Positions 16,976-27,295 are shown, counted from the first letter of the stretch. The stretch: DNA of 64,000 nt from Nostoc sp. UHCC 0926 (GCF_028623165.1 NZ_CP117768.1:2232001-2296000), one strand, 5' to 3'. Program-made: numbers and translations. The notes: a model not told the origin generated them from the letters alone.

Positions 16976-19900
16976 GTGATAAAAGTGACTTCCAGTGCAG
17001 ATGAAATTCAAAAGCTGATCGCAGACATTGACAACTTACTTGCCAGCGGTGGTAAGCGCCTGTCTAGATTTCTGCCTGGTCAGATGCAAGAGCCTAAAGA
17101 GGTTTTAGAAAGAATTCGCAACTTCTTGGTGAGGCTACAAGAAAAAGAAGCATTAGAGAGCGGCATCCCAAATCAGTCTTCTGAAGAACCGCGTTCGCCC
17201 TTGGCGTTGGCTGCGCCATCGCCTTTATTAACAAAATTTCTTGATCATGGTTATAACCAGTATCCACTACCGCCGCTCGAATTCAGTCAGGAAGAGAGTA
17301 CTGTTGGGGCAGGACAATTAAAAAGTGAATTTTCCAGCTTGATAGAGCCATTGCGATCGGAATTAGAATTGCTCTTGCAAGAACGAGCCACTCTCATCCA
17401 GGAAATTCGCCAGCTAGAACAAAAGCGTTTGCAAAACTACTCCCTAGCGCAGCAGTTGACAAACCAGGAGCAAATAATTACCGAGTTTTTACAGGTACTC
17501 ATGAGTCGCCTTGTGCCAACTTTAACGCCACTGATAGCACAGACGGGGGAAAATTCCACCAGTTCTTCAGGAGGAATTAATCACGCAACCTCTGGAACTC
17601 AACCTTTATTAGAATCCCCAGACCGCGTGCAGCAGTTAACCCAGCTGGCCAGAGAGTTGGATCAACGCCTATTATCGCTAGATGGGACGGTAAATGTAGT
17701 CTTTGAGGCACTACAGCGCAACATTAATACTTATGACGAATCCCTGTCGCAAGCACTGGCAAGAATGCATAGCAAGGGAATGCAAGGCGAACAGTTGATG
17801 GCTAGCTTTCTCAACAATTTCACCCAGCATTTGCAGCAACAATCCCCTAGTTCCCAGCCATCTTTCCTTGGGGGAGAATCTGAGACACCACCATCATTGG
17901 CTAACCCAGCCGAGAACAGTACTGAAGTTGCGCCCCAACCCTTGGAGCTGATCCAGCCAGAAACTTCATCTTCAGTGACAATTAATTCTGAGCAACAGGA
18001 TACTACCCTCACAGAGGATTTAGATGCAGTGCTGTTGCAGCTTGGCTTAGACTCGTCTCAATCTTCTGAAACCCCGACCGAATTACCGCAAGATATTTCT
18101 GCATTAATTGGTGATGAAGTAGACCAGCTTTACGCCAGTTTGTTTGGTAGTGGTGATGTTAATAACCCAAGTCTTGAGGTTGTCACAAATGACTTATTTG
18201 CTTCCCCAGCCTCCCCATCAACGTTGAACATCGCTGAGAGTCCACCTGTGTCTCCAACCGTGGATTCTGCGGTTGTGACACCAGATATGGATTTGTTGGA
18301 TCTGAGCAACACTCACCCACAAACAACTCAACAGACTCCAGTAGAAACCACAGATTCATCAGAACCACAGTCAGAACTATTTTTTGAAGAGGATACTGAC
18401 CAAGACTCGCCTCTTAGCAACTCTGGGCCACAAACAGACAGTTCCTTGTTGCAACTCGATACTCAGCCAGCTAGTGTTGATACAATTAATACCCTAACTG
18501 AGCTATTGGCTGATGCAGGTCGTGATCAGCAACTGCCGGAAGTATCATCTTCTGTGGATAATGCTACAACTACAACACCAGTTACTCCAGAAGTAGCAGA
18601 AATTGCGTTGGCAAAGGCTACAGTTCGCGGAGCGTCTCGTAGAGAAGGTATCGCCACATCGGAAGTATTAATTAACGATGAGCAGCCAGAACCGTTTTTA
18701 GATAGCTACATTCCTGCTTCACCCCAGGAAAACTTACTTTCTGCTGAGTCAAACCAGGCTCCAGTCGTACCTGATATTTCCTTGGATGAAGAACAGTTAC
18801 AGCAATTAGATCGGGATTTGGCTAATTTTGATCGGCAGCTAAATTCTGAGTCTGAGCCAGCTATCAAGTTGGATATTTTCTCTGAACTAATTGGTAAAAC
18901 TCAAGACACAATCCCCACAACTTCCCCAGAACCGCAAACAGAAAATATCCAAACAGCAGAAAACACCTCAACTGCTGCTTTCTCCAGTTTGGCAGTTCCC
19001 CAGGTAGAAACTGAAAAAAAAAAGGAAGTCACAACTCCTGTTCAAGACAGTTCTTTACCTTCAATTTCCGACTCCATCACCAATCCAGAAGTTTCACTTA
19101 ATGTTCTAGAATCAGTTTGGTATTTAGGAATTGATTTAGGTACAACAGGAATTTCTGCCGCATTATTAAATCGCTCGACTTTTGTTGTACATCCTATCTA
19201 CTGGTCAGCAGAAAATCCGCCGGGAACAAGTTCCTTCCAGCAATCATTTCGTTTACCAACAGAGGTTTATCTACCTACAGCTTCTGTACCCCACGGGGAA
19301 AATGAAAGTATCGAAACACATGAGCAGATAGCACCTGCGGCTGTTGCCCAAGATAAAGTGCCTGACCACTCAGCTACCAGTCCTACAACACCTAGATCAA
19401 CAGCAGATCCGACGAAAAATAATCTCTACTCGGCGCAGTTGAAGCCCTATTTACAAGTAGCCATTCCCTACAAGAGTGAACGGCAAAAATGGGAACCTGT
19501 TTTGCAATTAAATGAATTTTCGGCGGGGCCTTTGATTTGGGTTGTGCGATCGCTCTCTAAGCTACTATTAACCCTCAAATCCGATCAGACTAGTACCACC
19601 CCTAGTTTAAGGGCTGCTGCTGTTGGGATCAGCGAACAAAATTTTCCGCAGATTATCAATAATATTGCTGGTGTGATTTGCACCTGCCCATCTAGCTGGT
19701 CGGAACAATACCGCTTTAACGTGCGAGAAGCTTTACTCACCAGCAAACTCATCCAACATCCGCAGCAAGTCTTTTTTGTGGAAGAAGCGATCGCTAGTCT
19801 ACTCCCGGAACTCGATGCTGCTAACGGTGAGCAAATAAAATTAAGCCAACATCAGGGTTCTCATCCGGCAAAAATCAGCGAACATCCCATTGTGGGCAAC

Positions 19901-21055
19901 ACCCTGGTGATTAATATTGGGACAACTGCCACAGAAATGTTGCTGGTCGATATACCAGAAACATTGCTGCAATTGACATACAATGATTTCATGCTCCACA
20001 GTTTTGCCTATGCTGGCAAGGGAATTGAACAAGATATTATCTGCCAGCTGCTATTGCCACCGAAATCTCGGCAATCACGCCCCCAAACACAAAGTGATCG
20101 CAAAACTATTACTAGTAATCTTTGGCAATGGCAACCGTCAATTCCCGGTTTAGACCAAATGCGTTGGCAGAGTTTAGGGTTGGAAGAATTAGAACTACCC
20201 AGAGTCGGGGAACCAGATATCACCGCTCGGATTCGCCTCCAACAGCGTCTAGAAAGTTCTCTGCTGGGACAGGCGGTATTGGATGCCGCACTTGCCCTAA
20301 AATTGATTTTGCAACACCAAGACTCTTTTACCCTGGAATTGGCCGATCATCTCTGGATTTTGCAGCGACGAGACTTAGAAAGCCAGGTATTTATCCCGTT
20401 TGTGCGCCGCCTGAACCGAGAACTCAACAAGTTATTGGTAGCTCGTGGCATCCCTACAGAAGCTATTAATCAAGCGATCTTGACTGGTGGAGTGGCTTGT
20501 GTCGGGACGGTAAACCGCTGGTTACGGCAAAAACTCCCCAACGCTAAGATTATTCAAGATTTATATCTCGGCGAAAACGGCGCTCCCAATTGCAGTCGGG
20601 TTGCTTATGGATTGGCGATGCTGCCTCTGCATCCCCAAATATTAGATATACCCAGGCAACAATATACTGATTATTTCCTATTTACAGAATTGCTGCGGCT
20701 GCTACCAGATCGACCCTTATCTTTTGGTGAAGTTATCCAGTTATTTGAGGGTCGTGGGATCAATACTCGCACTTGTCAGCAACGGCTGCTGGCTTTTTTG
20801 GAAGGTGAACTGCCTTCGGGTTTGATACCTTCAGTTACAGAATCAACCTGGCTGACTCAGGGTTCACAAGAAAATCCTGACTATCAGGCGATCGCCACAG
20901 CCCCACTTTTTGAAAAACAAGGGAGTCTCACTTATCGTCCCAATTCCCAACAACTGTTGTCTTTACGTCGCTACTTAGATGCAATTAAGGCTAGTAATCA
21001 GCAATCATTGGAGGAACCATATACGGTAAATTTCGCCTTAGAGGTTGATCATTGA
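16976..21055 (+). CDS. Large protein with C-terminal Hsp70/actin-fold ATPase domain
   Basis: 1359 residues. The first 270 residues are helical with coiled-coil-like patches (LLQERATLIQEIRQLEQKRLQ). Residues about 280-710 are an acidic Ser/Thr/Pro/Gln-rich linker. From about 712 an actin-like nucleotide-binding fold begins: YLGIDLGTTGISAALLN (phosphate 1), LVINIGTTATEMLLVD near 976 (phosphate 2) and AILTGGVACVGTVNRWL (adenosine motif), so it should bind ATP. No substrate-binding domain of classic DnaK is visible, so it is not an ordinary chaperone. The GTG start follows TTAGGTAAG. Two short Nostoc repeats lie in frame in it (about 17195-17225 and 18620-18650). Conserved cyanobacterial protein of unknown role. 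Confidence 0.75.
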   Translation: MIKVTSSADEIQKLIADIDNLLASGGKRLSRFLPGQMQEPKEVLERIRNFLVRLQEKEALESGIPNQSSEEPRSPLALAAPSPLLTKFLDHGYNQYPLPPLEFSQEESTVGAGQLKSEFSSLIEPLRSELELLLQERATLIQEIRQLEQKRLQNYSLAQQLTNQEQIITEFLQVLMSRLVPTLTPLIAQTGENSTSSSGGINHATSGTQPLLESPDRVQQLTQLARELDQRLLSLDGTVNVVFEALQRNINTYDESLSQALARMHSKGMQGEQLMASFLNNFTQHLQQQSPSSQPSFLGGESETPPSLANPAENSTEVAPQPLELIQPETSSSVTINSEQQDTTLTEDLDAVLLQLGLDSSQSSETPTELPQDISALIGDEVDQLYASLFGSGDVNNPSLEVVTNDLFASPASPSTLNIAESPPVSPTVDSAVVTPDMDLLDLSNTHPQTTQQTPVETTDSSEPQSELFFEEDTDQDSPLSNSGPQTDSSLLQLDTQPASVDTINTLTELLADAGRDQQLPEVSSSVDNATTTTPVTPEVAEIALAKATVRGASRREGIATSEVLINDEQPEPFLDSYIPASPQENLLSAESNQAPVVPDISLDEEQLQQLDRDLANFDRQLNSESEPAIKLDIFSELIGKTQDTIPTTSPEPQTENIQTAENTSTAAFSSLAVPQVETEKKKEVTTPVQDSSLPSISDSITNPEVSLNVLESVWYLGIDLGTTGISAALLNRSTFVVHPIYWSAENPPGTSSFQQSFRLPTEVYLPTASVPHGENESIETHEQIAPAAVAQDKVPDHSATSPTTPRSTADPTKNNLYSAQLKPYLQVAIPYKSERQKWEPVLQLNEFSAGPLIWVVRSLSKLLLTLKSDQTSTTPSLRAAAVGISEQNFPQIINNIAGVICTCPSSWSEQYRFNVREALLTSKLIQHPQQVFFVEEAIASLLPELDAANGEQIKLSQHQGSHPAKISEHPIVGNTLVINIGTTATEMLLVDIPETLLQLTYNDFMLHSFAYAGKGIEQDIICQLLLPPKSRQSRPQTQSDRKTITSNLWQWQPSIPGLDQMRWQSLGLEELELPRVGEPDITARIRLQQRLESSLLGQAVLDAALALKLILQHQDSFTLELADHLWILQRRDLESQVFIPFVRRLNRELNKLLVARGIPTEAINQAILTGGVACVGTVNRWLRQKLPNAKIIQDLYLGENGAPNCSRVAYGLAMLPLHPQILDIPRQQYTDYFLFTELLRLLPDRPLSFGEVIQLFEGRGINTRTCQQRLLAFLEGELPSGLIPSVTESTWLTQGSQENPDYQAIATAPLFEKQGSLTYRPNSQQLLSLRRYLDAIKASNQQSLEEPYTVNFALEVDH

Positions 21056-21378
21056 GACTAGTAGATCACAGTGTAAATAAGGATACTACTCAAAATTCAA
21101 AATGCTTGTGAGGTAAGCATTTTGAATTTTGAATTCTACAAAGCGGTATTATTACTTCAGTACAACCTGCTCTCTAAAAAATTTCCCAGCTACAACGCGT
21201 TATTTTCTGAGGAAAACTACTGTTTACTTAGAATTTACTGGTTGTGAATCGTAGCAGTATTCTTTACGGAAAAATACTGGAAATTTATAATTCATTATCT
21301 TAATTGAAAGATTCTGTAAATTTTGAGTTTTCGGTTTTTCTTTTGTTTGATTTTTGTGTATGTTAACACTCAGTAGAA
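21056..21378. other. Intergenic region
   Basis: 323 bases containing the terminator-like hairpin at 21092-21130 and an AT-rich upstream region of the sugar transferase gene. Nothing else was recognised. Confidence 0.5.
21092..21130 (+). terminator. Terminator-like hairpin after the Hsp70-like gene
   Basis: Perfect 16-bp inverted repeat (AAAATTCAAAATGCTT and its complement) with a 7-base loop, 36 bases after the stop codon. The stem ends in TTTT on the plus strand. Confidence 0.6.
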
Positions 21379-22122
21379 ATGGTCAAAGCAGTAAAAATCG
21401 CATCAACAAAATTATGTCCATGTCTACATACTGATACAAAAAGTCCTGTTGTAGATAAGTTAGCCCTTGTGAATGATCTTTATCTTTATTCAGTTAATTG
21501 CTCACAACAGCCCTTACATCCCTCAACTGTAAGTGTGGCTAAACGATTAATTGACATTATCGGAGCCATTGTGGGGCTGATGATTACATTTTTAATAACA
21601 ATTATCGTAGCAATTGCTACCGTTATTCATCAACCAAGTCCAATATTTTATTCCCAAATGCGCTGTGGTTTGAACGGAAAAACATTCCGGATATGGAAAT
21701 TCCGTTCTATGATCGTTGATGCCGATAAACTCAAGCATTTGGTCGAAAATCAAGCTAAAGGTCACATCTTTAAATCTGTTGACGATCCTCGGATTACTCC
21801 TGTAGGTAAATTTTTGCGGCGTACTAGCTTGGACGAATTCCCCCAATTTTGGAATGTTCTAGTAGGGGACATGAGTTTAGTTGGTACTCGTCCACCGACT
21901 CCTGATGAAGTCACGCATTACGATCCACATCACTGGGATAGATTGCGGGTCAAACCAGGTATTACCGGAGAATGGCAGGCTAATGGTCGTTCGAGCATCA
22001 AAGACTTTGAAACCATTGTCAAGATGGATATAGATTATCAACAGAAGTGGTCTGTAACTTACGACTTGAGTCTGATTGTTAAAACTATCTGGGTAGTATT
22101 AAAAAAGACTGGTGCTTATTAA
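21379..22122 (+). CDS. Bacterial sugar transferase (polyprenyl-phosphate hexose-1-phosphate transferase type)
   Basis: Catalyses, or resembles enzymes that catalyse, transfer of a sugar-1-phosphate to a lipid carrier, the first step of exopolysaccharide unit assembly. 247 residues: a variable N-terminus, KRLIDIIGAIVGLMITFLITIIVAI as the single membrane helix, then the catalytic block KFRSMIVDAD, DPRITPVGKFLRRTSLDEFPQ, GDMSLVGTRPP and VKPGITGEWQANGRS. It resembles the heterocyst envelope polysaccharide enzyme type (HepC-like) but I cannot assign that name with confidence. Adjacent to a polysaccharide region on the opposite strand. Confidence 0.85.
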   Translation: MVKAVKIASTKLCPCLHTDTKSPVVDKLALVNDLYLYSVNCSQQPLHPSTVSVAKRLIDIIGAIVGLMITFLITIIVAIATVIHQPSPIFYSQMRCGLNGKTFRIWKFRSMIVDADKLKHLVENQAKGHIFKSVDDPRITPVGKFLRRTSLDEFPQFWNVLVGDMSLVGTRPPTPDEVTHYDPHHWDRLRVKPGITGEWQANGRSSIKDFETIVKMDIDYQQKWSVTYDLSLIVKTIWVVLKKTGAY

Positions 22123-22143
22123 TTTGTTGCTACTCGCACCTGT

Positions 22144-22980
22144 TTAACCCTTGACCCCGCTACCAGTTTCCGTAGGTACAATGTAACGTTGTAAAAATAT
22201 AAATAGTAATAATACTGGAGCGATCGCAATCACTGAACCAGCAGCTACTAACCGCCAGTCAAGGGAAAATGTACCTACTAGCTTTGAAACTCCTAAAGTA
22301 AGAGTGTATAAATTTTCGTCTTGGATGACAATTAAAGGCCACAAAAAGTCACTCCAAGCACCAATGAATACAAAAATAGCTAAAGTTACCAGTGCTGGGC
22401 GAATTGCTGGTAACATCACATGCCACCACAATCCTAATTCGGAACTGCCATCCATTCGGGCAGCTTCTTCTATTTCTTTGGGGACACTCATGAAAGCTTG
22501 GCGCAACAGAAAAATGCCAAAGGCAGAAGCTAAACTAGGAAAAATCATCCCTAAATAAGTATTTATCAAACCCAACTGGACTGTCAAAATATAGAGGGGA
22601 ATCATCACGATTTGGAAGGGAATCATAATCGTGGAGACGATCGCCACAAAAATCCAGTCTCGCCCGACAAACGACAATCTTGCCAACGGATAGGCAGCTA
22701 AAGCGCAAAACAGTAGATTTAAGCCCACAGTCAGCACTGACACCAAAGTACTGTTATACAGGTATTGTCCAAAAGGTAGAGAGTTCCAGACACTAAAGAA
22801 GTTATTTAGTGTTGGTTGATTAGGCAACAACTGTGGCGGCGACTGAAAAATATTTTCCGTAGGCGATTTCAAGGCTGTGCTAATTAGCCACAGTAACGGG
22901 AAGAGCATCACCAGTGCGATCGCTCCCAATAGCGCATACATTAACAGAATTTGCGATCGTGATTTTTTCCAGTTCAGCAT
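22144..22980 (-). CDS. Carbohydrate ABC transporter permease (MalG type)
   Basis: Inner-membrane permease of a sugar importer. 278 residues from ATG 22980: six hydrophobic segments and the EAA loop EEAARMDGSSELGLWWHVMLPAIRPAL that docks the ATPase. The preceding in-frame start at 23034 adds 18 residues of unlikely sequence. The partner MalF-type permease, binding protein and ATPase are not in this stretch, so the gene is separated from its transporter. It is convergent with the sugar transferase, leaving about 20 bases between stop codons. Confidence 0.85.
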   Translation of the reverse strand: MLNWKKSRSQILLMYALLGAIALVMLFPLLWLISTALKSPTENIFQSPPQLLPNQPTLNNFFSVWNSLPFGQYLYNSTLVSVLTVGLNLLFCALAAYPLARLSFVGRDWIFVAIVSTIMIPFQIVMIPLYILTVQLGLINTYLGMIFPSLASAFGIFLLRQAFMSVPKEIEEAARMDGSSELGLWWHVMLPAIRPALVTLAIFVFIGAWSDFLWPLIVIQDENLYTLTLGVSKLVGTFSLDWRLVAAGSVIAIAPVLLLFIFLQRYIVPTETGSGVKG

Positions 22981-23204
22981 TTGATTAATAAGGGAAATTA
23001 GCTTTTCTGAAAGGCTTTTGTATAGTAAACACAAAAATAAGCATAATGATTGCGAATTTGAGTTTTTAATTCAACAATAATGTAAACATTCACGCTACTT
23101 GCTGTTTATTTTGAAAAATATTGAATTATTCGCTTTATTTATGATAATAGTACACCACGGCGTAAATAGAGCAACCATTTAAAATCCCTAAAAAGCCCAT
23201 CCCA

Positions 23205-23240
23205 TAATACTTTTGACTTTTGACTTTTGACTTTTGACTT
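23205..23240. repeat. Heptamer repeat (TTTTGAC)n
   Basis: About four consecutive copies of the heptamer CTTTTGA in the upstream region of the ABC permease gene. Confidence 0.75.
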
Positions 23241-23330
23241 CCGCCTTGCGGTACTAGTTCAAGAAAGTTGTCAAAAAACCGTATTTTTGAATCCAGTTTT
23301 TCAGTTAATGTCTTCATTATCTTGAATCCT

Positions 23331-23906
23331 TCAGCCTTTTTGAGTCAATCCGGTTTCCGTAGAAACAGCTTGTAGTGGTTTATCCCAAGGTTGAATAGGT
23401 ATTTGGGACAAATAGGCAAACTCAAAGACAATTCCGATAGTCGGCTTTGTCTGCCACTGCGGTAAACTGAGCAAGCGATCGTAATATCCGCCGCCATAAC
23501 CCAAACGATATCCTTGATAATCGCAAGCTACACTGGGGACGAGAATCAAATCCACTTCAGCCGGATCTAATATTGGAGCATCGGGGTGCGGTTCAGGAAT
23601 GCCATAAGCGCCGCTTTGGAAAGAATTGTTAGGCTGCCAAATATGCCAACATAGGGATTTATCAACGCAGCGAGGAAATCCCCAACGGTATTTGCTGTCT
23701 GTAAATAGTGGACTGAGATCAGGTTCCTGGCGAAAGCTGAAATAAGCGAGTATTGTTTTTGCTTGGCTGAACAAAGTAGAGTTTTGTAAATGAGAGCAAA
23801 TGCGATCGCTTTTTTCTCTCCACTCTTCGACGGACATTGATTGACGTGTTTTGAGTAGAGTGCGGCGTAGTTCTGCTTTATTTAGTTGATGATTAACTTT
23901 GTCCAT
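23331..23906 (-). CDS. 5-formyltetrahydrofolate cyclo-ligase
   Basis: ATP-dependent conversion of 5-formyl-THF to 5,10-methenyl-THF, returning the folate to the one-carbon pool. 191 residues, the normal length. Motifs: the N-terminal KAELRRTLLKTRQSM, the substrate-binding FSFRQEPDLSPL and the family signature GYGGGYYDRLL near residues 137-147. It is 74 bases downstream of the fucose synthase gene on the same strand, but a strong hairpin lies between them, so it is probably transcribed separately. Confidence 0.9.
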   Translation of the reverse strand: MDKVNHQLNKAELRRTLLKTRQSMSVEEWREKSDRICSHLQNSTLFSQAKTILAYFSFRQEPDLSPLFTDSKYRWGFPRCVDKSLCWHIWQPNNSFQSGAYGIPEPHPDAPILDPAEVDLILVPSVACDYQGYRLGYGGGYYDRLLSLPQWQTKPTIGIVFEFAYLSQIPIQPWDKPLQAVSTETGLTQKG

Positions 23907-23930
23907 GAAAATTTATAGCGTCAAACAAAT

Positions 23931-23951
23931 AAGCTGGGCATCGCCCAGCTT
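23931..23951 (-). terminator. Hairpin between fcl and the formyl-THF ligase gene
   Basis: Nine-bp perfect stem AAGCTGGGC/GCCCAGCTT with a 3-base loop, 29 bases beyond the fcl stop on the minus strand, followed by ATTTGTTTG. Likely terminates gmd-fcl transcription. Confidence 0.6.
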
Positions 23952-23979
23952 ATACCACCCTACATTCACCAGTACATCG

Positions 23980-24924
23980 TTATGCAGCGTGTTGACGATA
24001 CCACTCAATCGTATTCTTTAACCCTTCTTCAAAGCCCACCTGAGCCGTGAAATTAAAGGCAAGCTTTGCCCGTTCAGTATCTAAACGGCGGCGGGGTTGA
24101 CCATTAGGCTGATCAGTTTGCCAGACAATTTCACCCTTAAACTCCATCAATTCACAGATTAGAGTTACTAAATTAAGGATGGAGATTTCATCACCTGTTC
24201 CCAAGTTAACTGGTTCCGATTCGTTATAAAATTCAGTCCCCATAACAATCCCCCGCGCTGCATCTTCTGAATACAGAAACTCACGGGTGGGGCTGCCATC
24301 ACCCCAAACTGGGAGTTGCTTTTCTCCCTTAATTTGGGCTTCGTGAACTTTGCGAACTAATGCTGGAATCACGTGGGAACTTCCAGTGTCAAAGTTATCT
24401 TCTGGCCCATATAAATTCACTGGCAGTAGGTAAATCCCATTAAAACCGTACTGCTGGCGGTAAGATTGCAATTGGACTAAAAGTGCTTTTTTAGCAATTC
24501 CGTAAGGGGCGTTGGTTTCCTCTGGGTAGCCATTCCAAAGATCATCTTCTTTGAATGGTACTGGAGTGAATTTAGGATAGGCGCAGATTGTGCCAACACA
24601 AACAAATTTTTGTACTCCAGCTTGATAGGCAGCGTGAATTAGCTGGGTTCCCATGATCAAGTTATCGTAGAACAACTCTGCGGGCTTTTCGCGGTTCAGA
24701 CCGATGCCACCGACATGAGCTGCTAGGTGGATAATTATGTCTTGTTGGTCAACTGCACGTTGGCTATTTTCCCAGACACGCAGATCACAATCGCGCGATC
24801 GCACTATTGTAATCTTCTCACGATCAGCCCCTGCTTTACCCAGTTGATCTATCACCTGACGACCTAGAAACCCTGACCCACCAGTGACGAGAATGCGTTT
24901 ATTTTTTAATTCTAAGGCGGTCAT
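23980..24924 (-). CDS. fcl: GDP-L-fucose synthase
   Basis: NADPH-dependent epimerase-reductase that turns GDP-4-keto-6-deoxy-mannose into GDP-L-fucose. 314 residues: Rossmann [10 protein letters not shown] near the N-terminus, catalytic Tyr/Lys in [13 protein letters not shown], and the conserved [11 protein letters not shown] and [17 protein letters not shown]-type block ([11 protein letters not shown]). Lies 23 bases downstream of gmd on the same strand, so the two form a GDP-fucose operon. Also called wcaG; in Anabaena the homologous step supplies fucose for myxol glycoside. Confidence 0.93.
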   Translation of the reverse strand: MTALELKNKRILVTGGSGFLGRQVIDQLGKAGADREKITIVRSRDCDLRVWENSQRAVDQQDIIIHLAAHVGGIGLNREKPAELFYDNLIMGTQLIHAAYQAGVQKFVCVGTICAYPKFTPVPFKEDDLWNGYPEETNAPYGIAKKALLVQLQSYRQQYGFNGIYLLPVNLYGPEDNFDTGSSHVIPALVRKVHEAQIKGEKQLPVWGDGSPTREFLYSEDAARGIVMGTEFYNESEPVNLGTGDEISILNLVTLICELMEFKGEIVWQTDQPNGQPRRRLDTERAKLAFNFTAQVGFEEGLKNTIEWYRQHAA

Positions 24925-24947
24925 ATTTTTATCCTCTGTGGTGTGAA

Positions 24948-26027
24948 TCAGAAGTGCAAAGCGCCCAGTTGTTGACGAATAGTCGCAATATCATGTTGAA
25001 ATTGCGAACCATTTCCATTGGGTGAAGTGTGACCTAATGCTTGTAAATCTGCTTCTACCATTAAGGAAACTAGTTCTTCAAAGGTTACTGATGGTGTCCA
25101 GCCCAACTTCTGCCGTGCTTTGGTAGAATCGCCTATCAATAACTCTACCTCAGATGGACGGAGGTAACGCTCATCAAACTCTACATAATCTTGCCAATTG
25201 AGATTTACGTAACTAAATGCCAGTTCCAAAAACTCCCGCACCGAGTGGGTTTCACCAGTAGCAATTACGTAATCGTCTGGCTGGTCTTTCTGCACCATCA
25301 ACCACATTGCTTTGACGTAATCCTTCGCATAGCCCCAATCTCGCTTGGCATCTAGATTACCCATGTAAATTTTTTTCTGCTTCCCAGCAACGATACCAGC
25401 CACCGCTCTAGTAATTTTGCGGGTTACAAAGGTTTCACCCCGCCTTGGTGACTCGTGGTTAAAAAGTATGCCATTACAAGCAAACAAATCATAAGACTCA
25501 CGATAATTTACAGTTTGCCAGTGGGCATAAACTTTCGCACAGGCATACGGACTGCGGGGATAAAAGGGCGTTGTCTCAGTTTGAGGTACTGCTTGTACTA
25601 AACCGTACATTTCAGAAGAACCCGCCTGGTAAAATCGCACCTGAATTCCGGTACGCTGTTGGTAGTCCCGAATTGCTTCTAACAGACGCAGTGTCCCCAT
25701 TCCTACAGCATCTACTGTGTATTCTGGTGAATCAAAGCTGACTCTTACATGGGATTGAGCGCCTAGGTTGTAAATTTCTACTGGTTTGACGTCTTCTAAA
25801 ATACGCCGCAACGTCGTACCATCCGTTAAGTCACCATAATGAAGAAACAACCGCACTCCGTCTTTGTGGGGGTCTTCGTAAATGTGATCGATGCGGTCTG
25901 TGTTGAAGGTAGAAGTCCGGCGAATAATGCCATGAACCTCATAACCTTGTTCCAGCAAAAACTCACTCAGATATGAACCATCTTGACCAGTAATACCAGT
26001 AATCAACGCTCGCTTCTGTTGCGTCAT
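24948..26027 (-). CDS. gmd: GDP-mannose 4,6-dehydratase
   Basis: First step of GDP-fucose synthesis: dehydrates GDP-mannose to GDP-4-keto-6-deoxymannose using bound NADP. 359 residues from ATG 26027. Motifs: [27 protein letters not shown] with the nucleotide-binding GxxGxxG, the catalytic SSEMYG and YxxxK ([10 protein letters not shown]), [17 protein letters not shown] and [14 protein letters not shown] two codons upstream is less likely. First gene of the gmd-fcl pair. Confidence 0.95.
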   Translation of the reverse strand: MTQQKRALITGITGQDGSYLSEFLLEQGYEVHGIIRRTSTFNTDRIDHIYEDPHKDGVRLFLHYGDLTDGTTLRRILEDVKPVEIYNLGAQSHVRVSFDSPEYTVDAVGMGTLRLLEAIRDYQQRTGIQVRFYQAGSSEMYGLVQAVPQTETTPFYPRSPYACAKVYAHWQTVNYRESYDLFACNGILFNHESPRRGETFVTRKITRAVAGIVAGKQKKIYMGNLDAKRDWGYAKDYVKAMWLMVQKDQPDDYVIATGETHSVREFLELAFSYVNLNWQDYVEFDERYLRPSEVELLIGDSTKARQKLGWTPSVTFEELVSLMVEADLQALGHTSPNGNGSQFQHDIATIRQQLGALHF

Positions 26028-26033
26028 CCTCAA

Positions 26034-26533
26034 TTATCCCCTATTGTCTTTGATTAAAAAGTTACAGTCAATCTTATACAACCTAGCAGCTAATTGCTGA
26101 ATTGCCTAATGGGAAACATACGATTTCTTGTTGTAAGAAGATTTTTTTCATAAATAAATATACTTAATAAAAATTAATTTAACACGTTATATCAACCTTA
26201 GATAAATGAAGATTGTTTAATTATGTATATTTTTTCTTTTACCAAATAGATGAAGATTCTGTATTATATACATTGTTTTTTGTCAAAACTTCATATATCT
26301 CTAGTTTTGTGAAGACTGAATAAAATAAATATTTTAAATTAAACTTTTGGCAAAAATCCGAATAAGAGCAAAACGATCCACAGATGCACACTCAGAGAAG
26401 TCTGAGTTAGGTAGAAAGGCATAAATATAGATAGATAACTATATAAACAAAGATGAACAGTGGTTTAGTTTTACGGCAAGAATTGGTACTTAGGGGCATT
26501 AACTGTCCCACAGAATCGACCCTAAGTACTTAC
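26034..26533. other. AT-rich intergenic region
   Basis: About 500 bases between gmd and the next sugar transferase gene, both on the minus strand. It must hold the gmd promoter and the end of the sugar transferase transcript. No clear hairpin, repeat family or small gene was recognised. Confidence 0.5.
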
Positions 26534-27295
26534 TCAGTATGCCCCGTTATTTTTGGGCAGAATGACTACATCAACAGTTTTCAAGATAATCCATAAATCA
26601 AGCCATAAATTCCTAAATTTGACATAATGCAGGTCTATTTGGACTCGCCGAGGGTAAGGAATGTCATTACGTCCAGACACCTGCCACAAACCAGTAATTC
26701 CTGGACGGATTGTTAAAATCTGATCAATGTGACAACCGTATTTTGGCAGTTCTTCTGCTACTAAAGGTCGGGGACCGACTACACTCATGTCCCCTTTTAA
26801 AACGTTCCAGAACTGGGGAAATTCGTCTAAGCTAGTAATTCGCAAAAATCGACCAATTTTGGTAATCCTGGGGTCTTGTTTCAGCTTAAAACTGCTTTCA
26901 AATTCTTGTCGCAACTGGGGCGATGTTTCCATCATTTGCATGAGGATTTCGTCCGCATTACTCACCATTGTTCGGAATTTAATACAATTAAACGCCTTGT
27001 AATTTTTCCCTACCCGTTCCTGGACATAAAAAATTGGACCTTCTGAGCTGAGAGCAATCAGCAAGGCCAAGATTAAGTAGACGGGCAAGAACAAAATTAA
27101 CACCGACAGCGAAAACATTATATCGAACAGTCGTTTGGCAAACTCTCCGTTTAAACCCTGAAAAGAGAAACCTTTGGGTTTAACTTTTGGCGTCTTTGTT
27201 TTTTGACCGCGTTTTAAGAAAGTACGCGTAGACCCTCTAGTGTCTTGCCGTACGCCTCGCTTGCCGGAGAGGAGTGAGCTCTGGGCAGTCATCAT
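26534..27295 (-). CDS. WcaJ-type sugar transferase
   Basis: Initiating phosphoglycosyl transferase for polysaccharide synthesis. About 253 residues, the short single-domain form. A basic N-terminal tail is followed by a hydrophobic hairpin FDIMFSLSVLILFLPVYLIL and the catalytic block: CIKFRTMVSNAD, DPRITKIGRFLRITSLDEFPQ, GDMSVVGPRPL and IRPGITGLWQVSGRND. A second family member lies at 21379-22122. Two adjacent ATG codons follow AAGGAG at 27295 and 27292; either could be the start. The N-terminal part (TRGSTRTFL) overlaps a short Nostoc repeat. Same strand as the GT4 gene upstream, about 100 bases apart, probably one operon. Confidence 0.87.
   Translation of the reverse strand: MMTAQSSLLSGKRGVRQDTRGSTRTFLKRGQKTKTPKVKPKGFSFQGLNGEFAKRLFDIMFSLSVLILFLPVYLILALLIALSSEGPIFYVQERVGKNYKAFNCIKFRTMVSNADEILMQMMETSPQLRQEFESSFKLKQDPRITKIGRFLRITSLDEFPQFWNVLKGDMSVVGPRPLVAEELPKYGCHIDQILTIRPGITGLWQVSGRNDIPYPRRVQIDLHYVKFRNLWLDLWIILKTVDVVILPKNNGAY

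Noticed and set aside
23135-23317. 60-codon minus-strand frame upstream of the ABC permease
   Set aside because: Contains translated heptamer repeat (KSKVKSQK) and no protein-like features.
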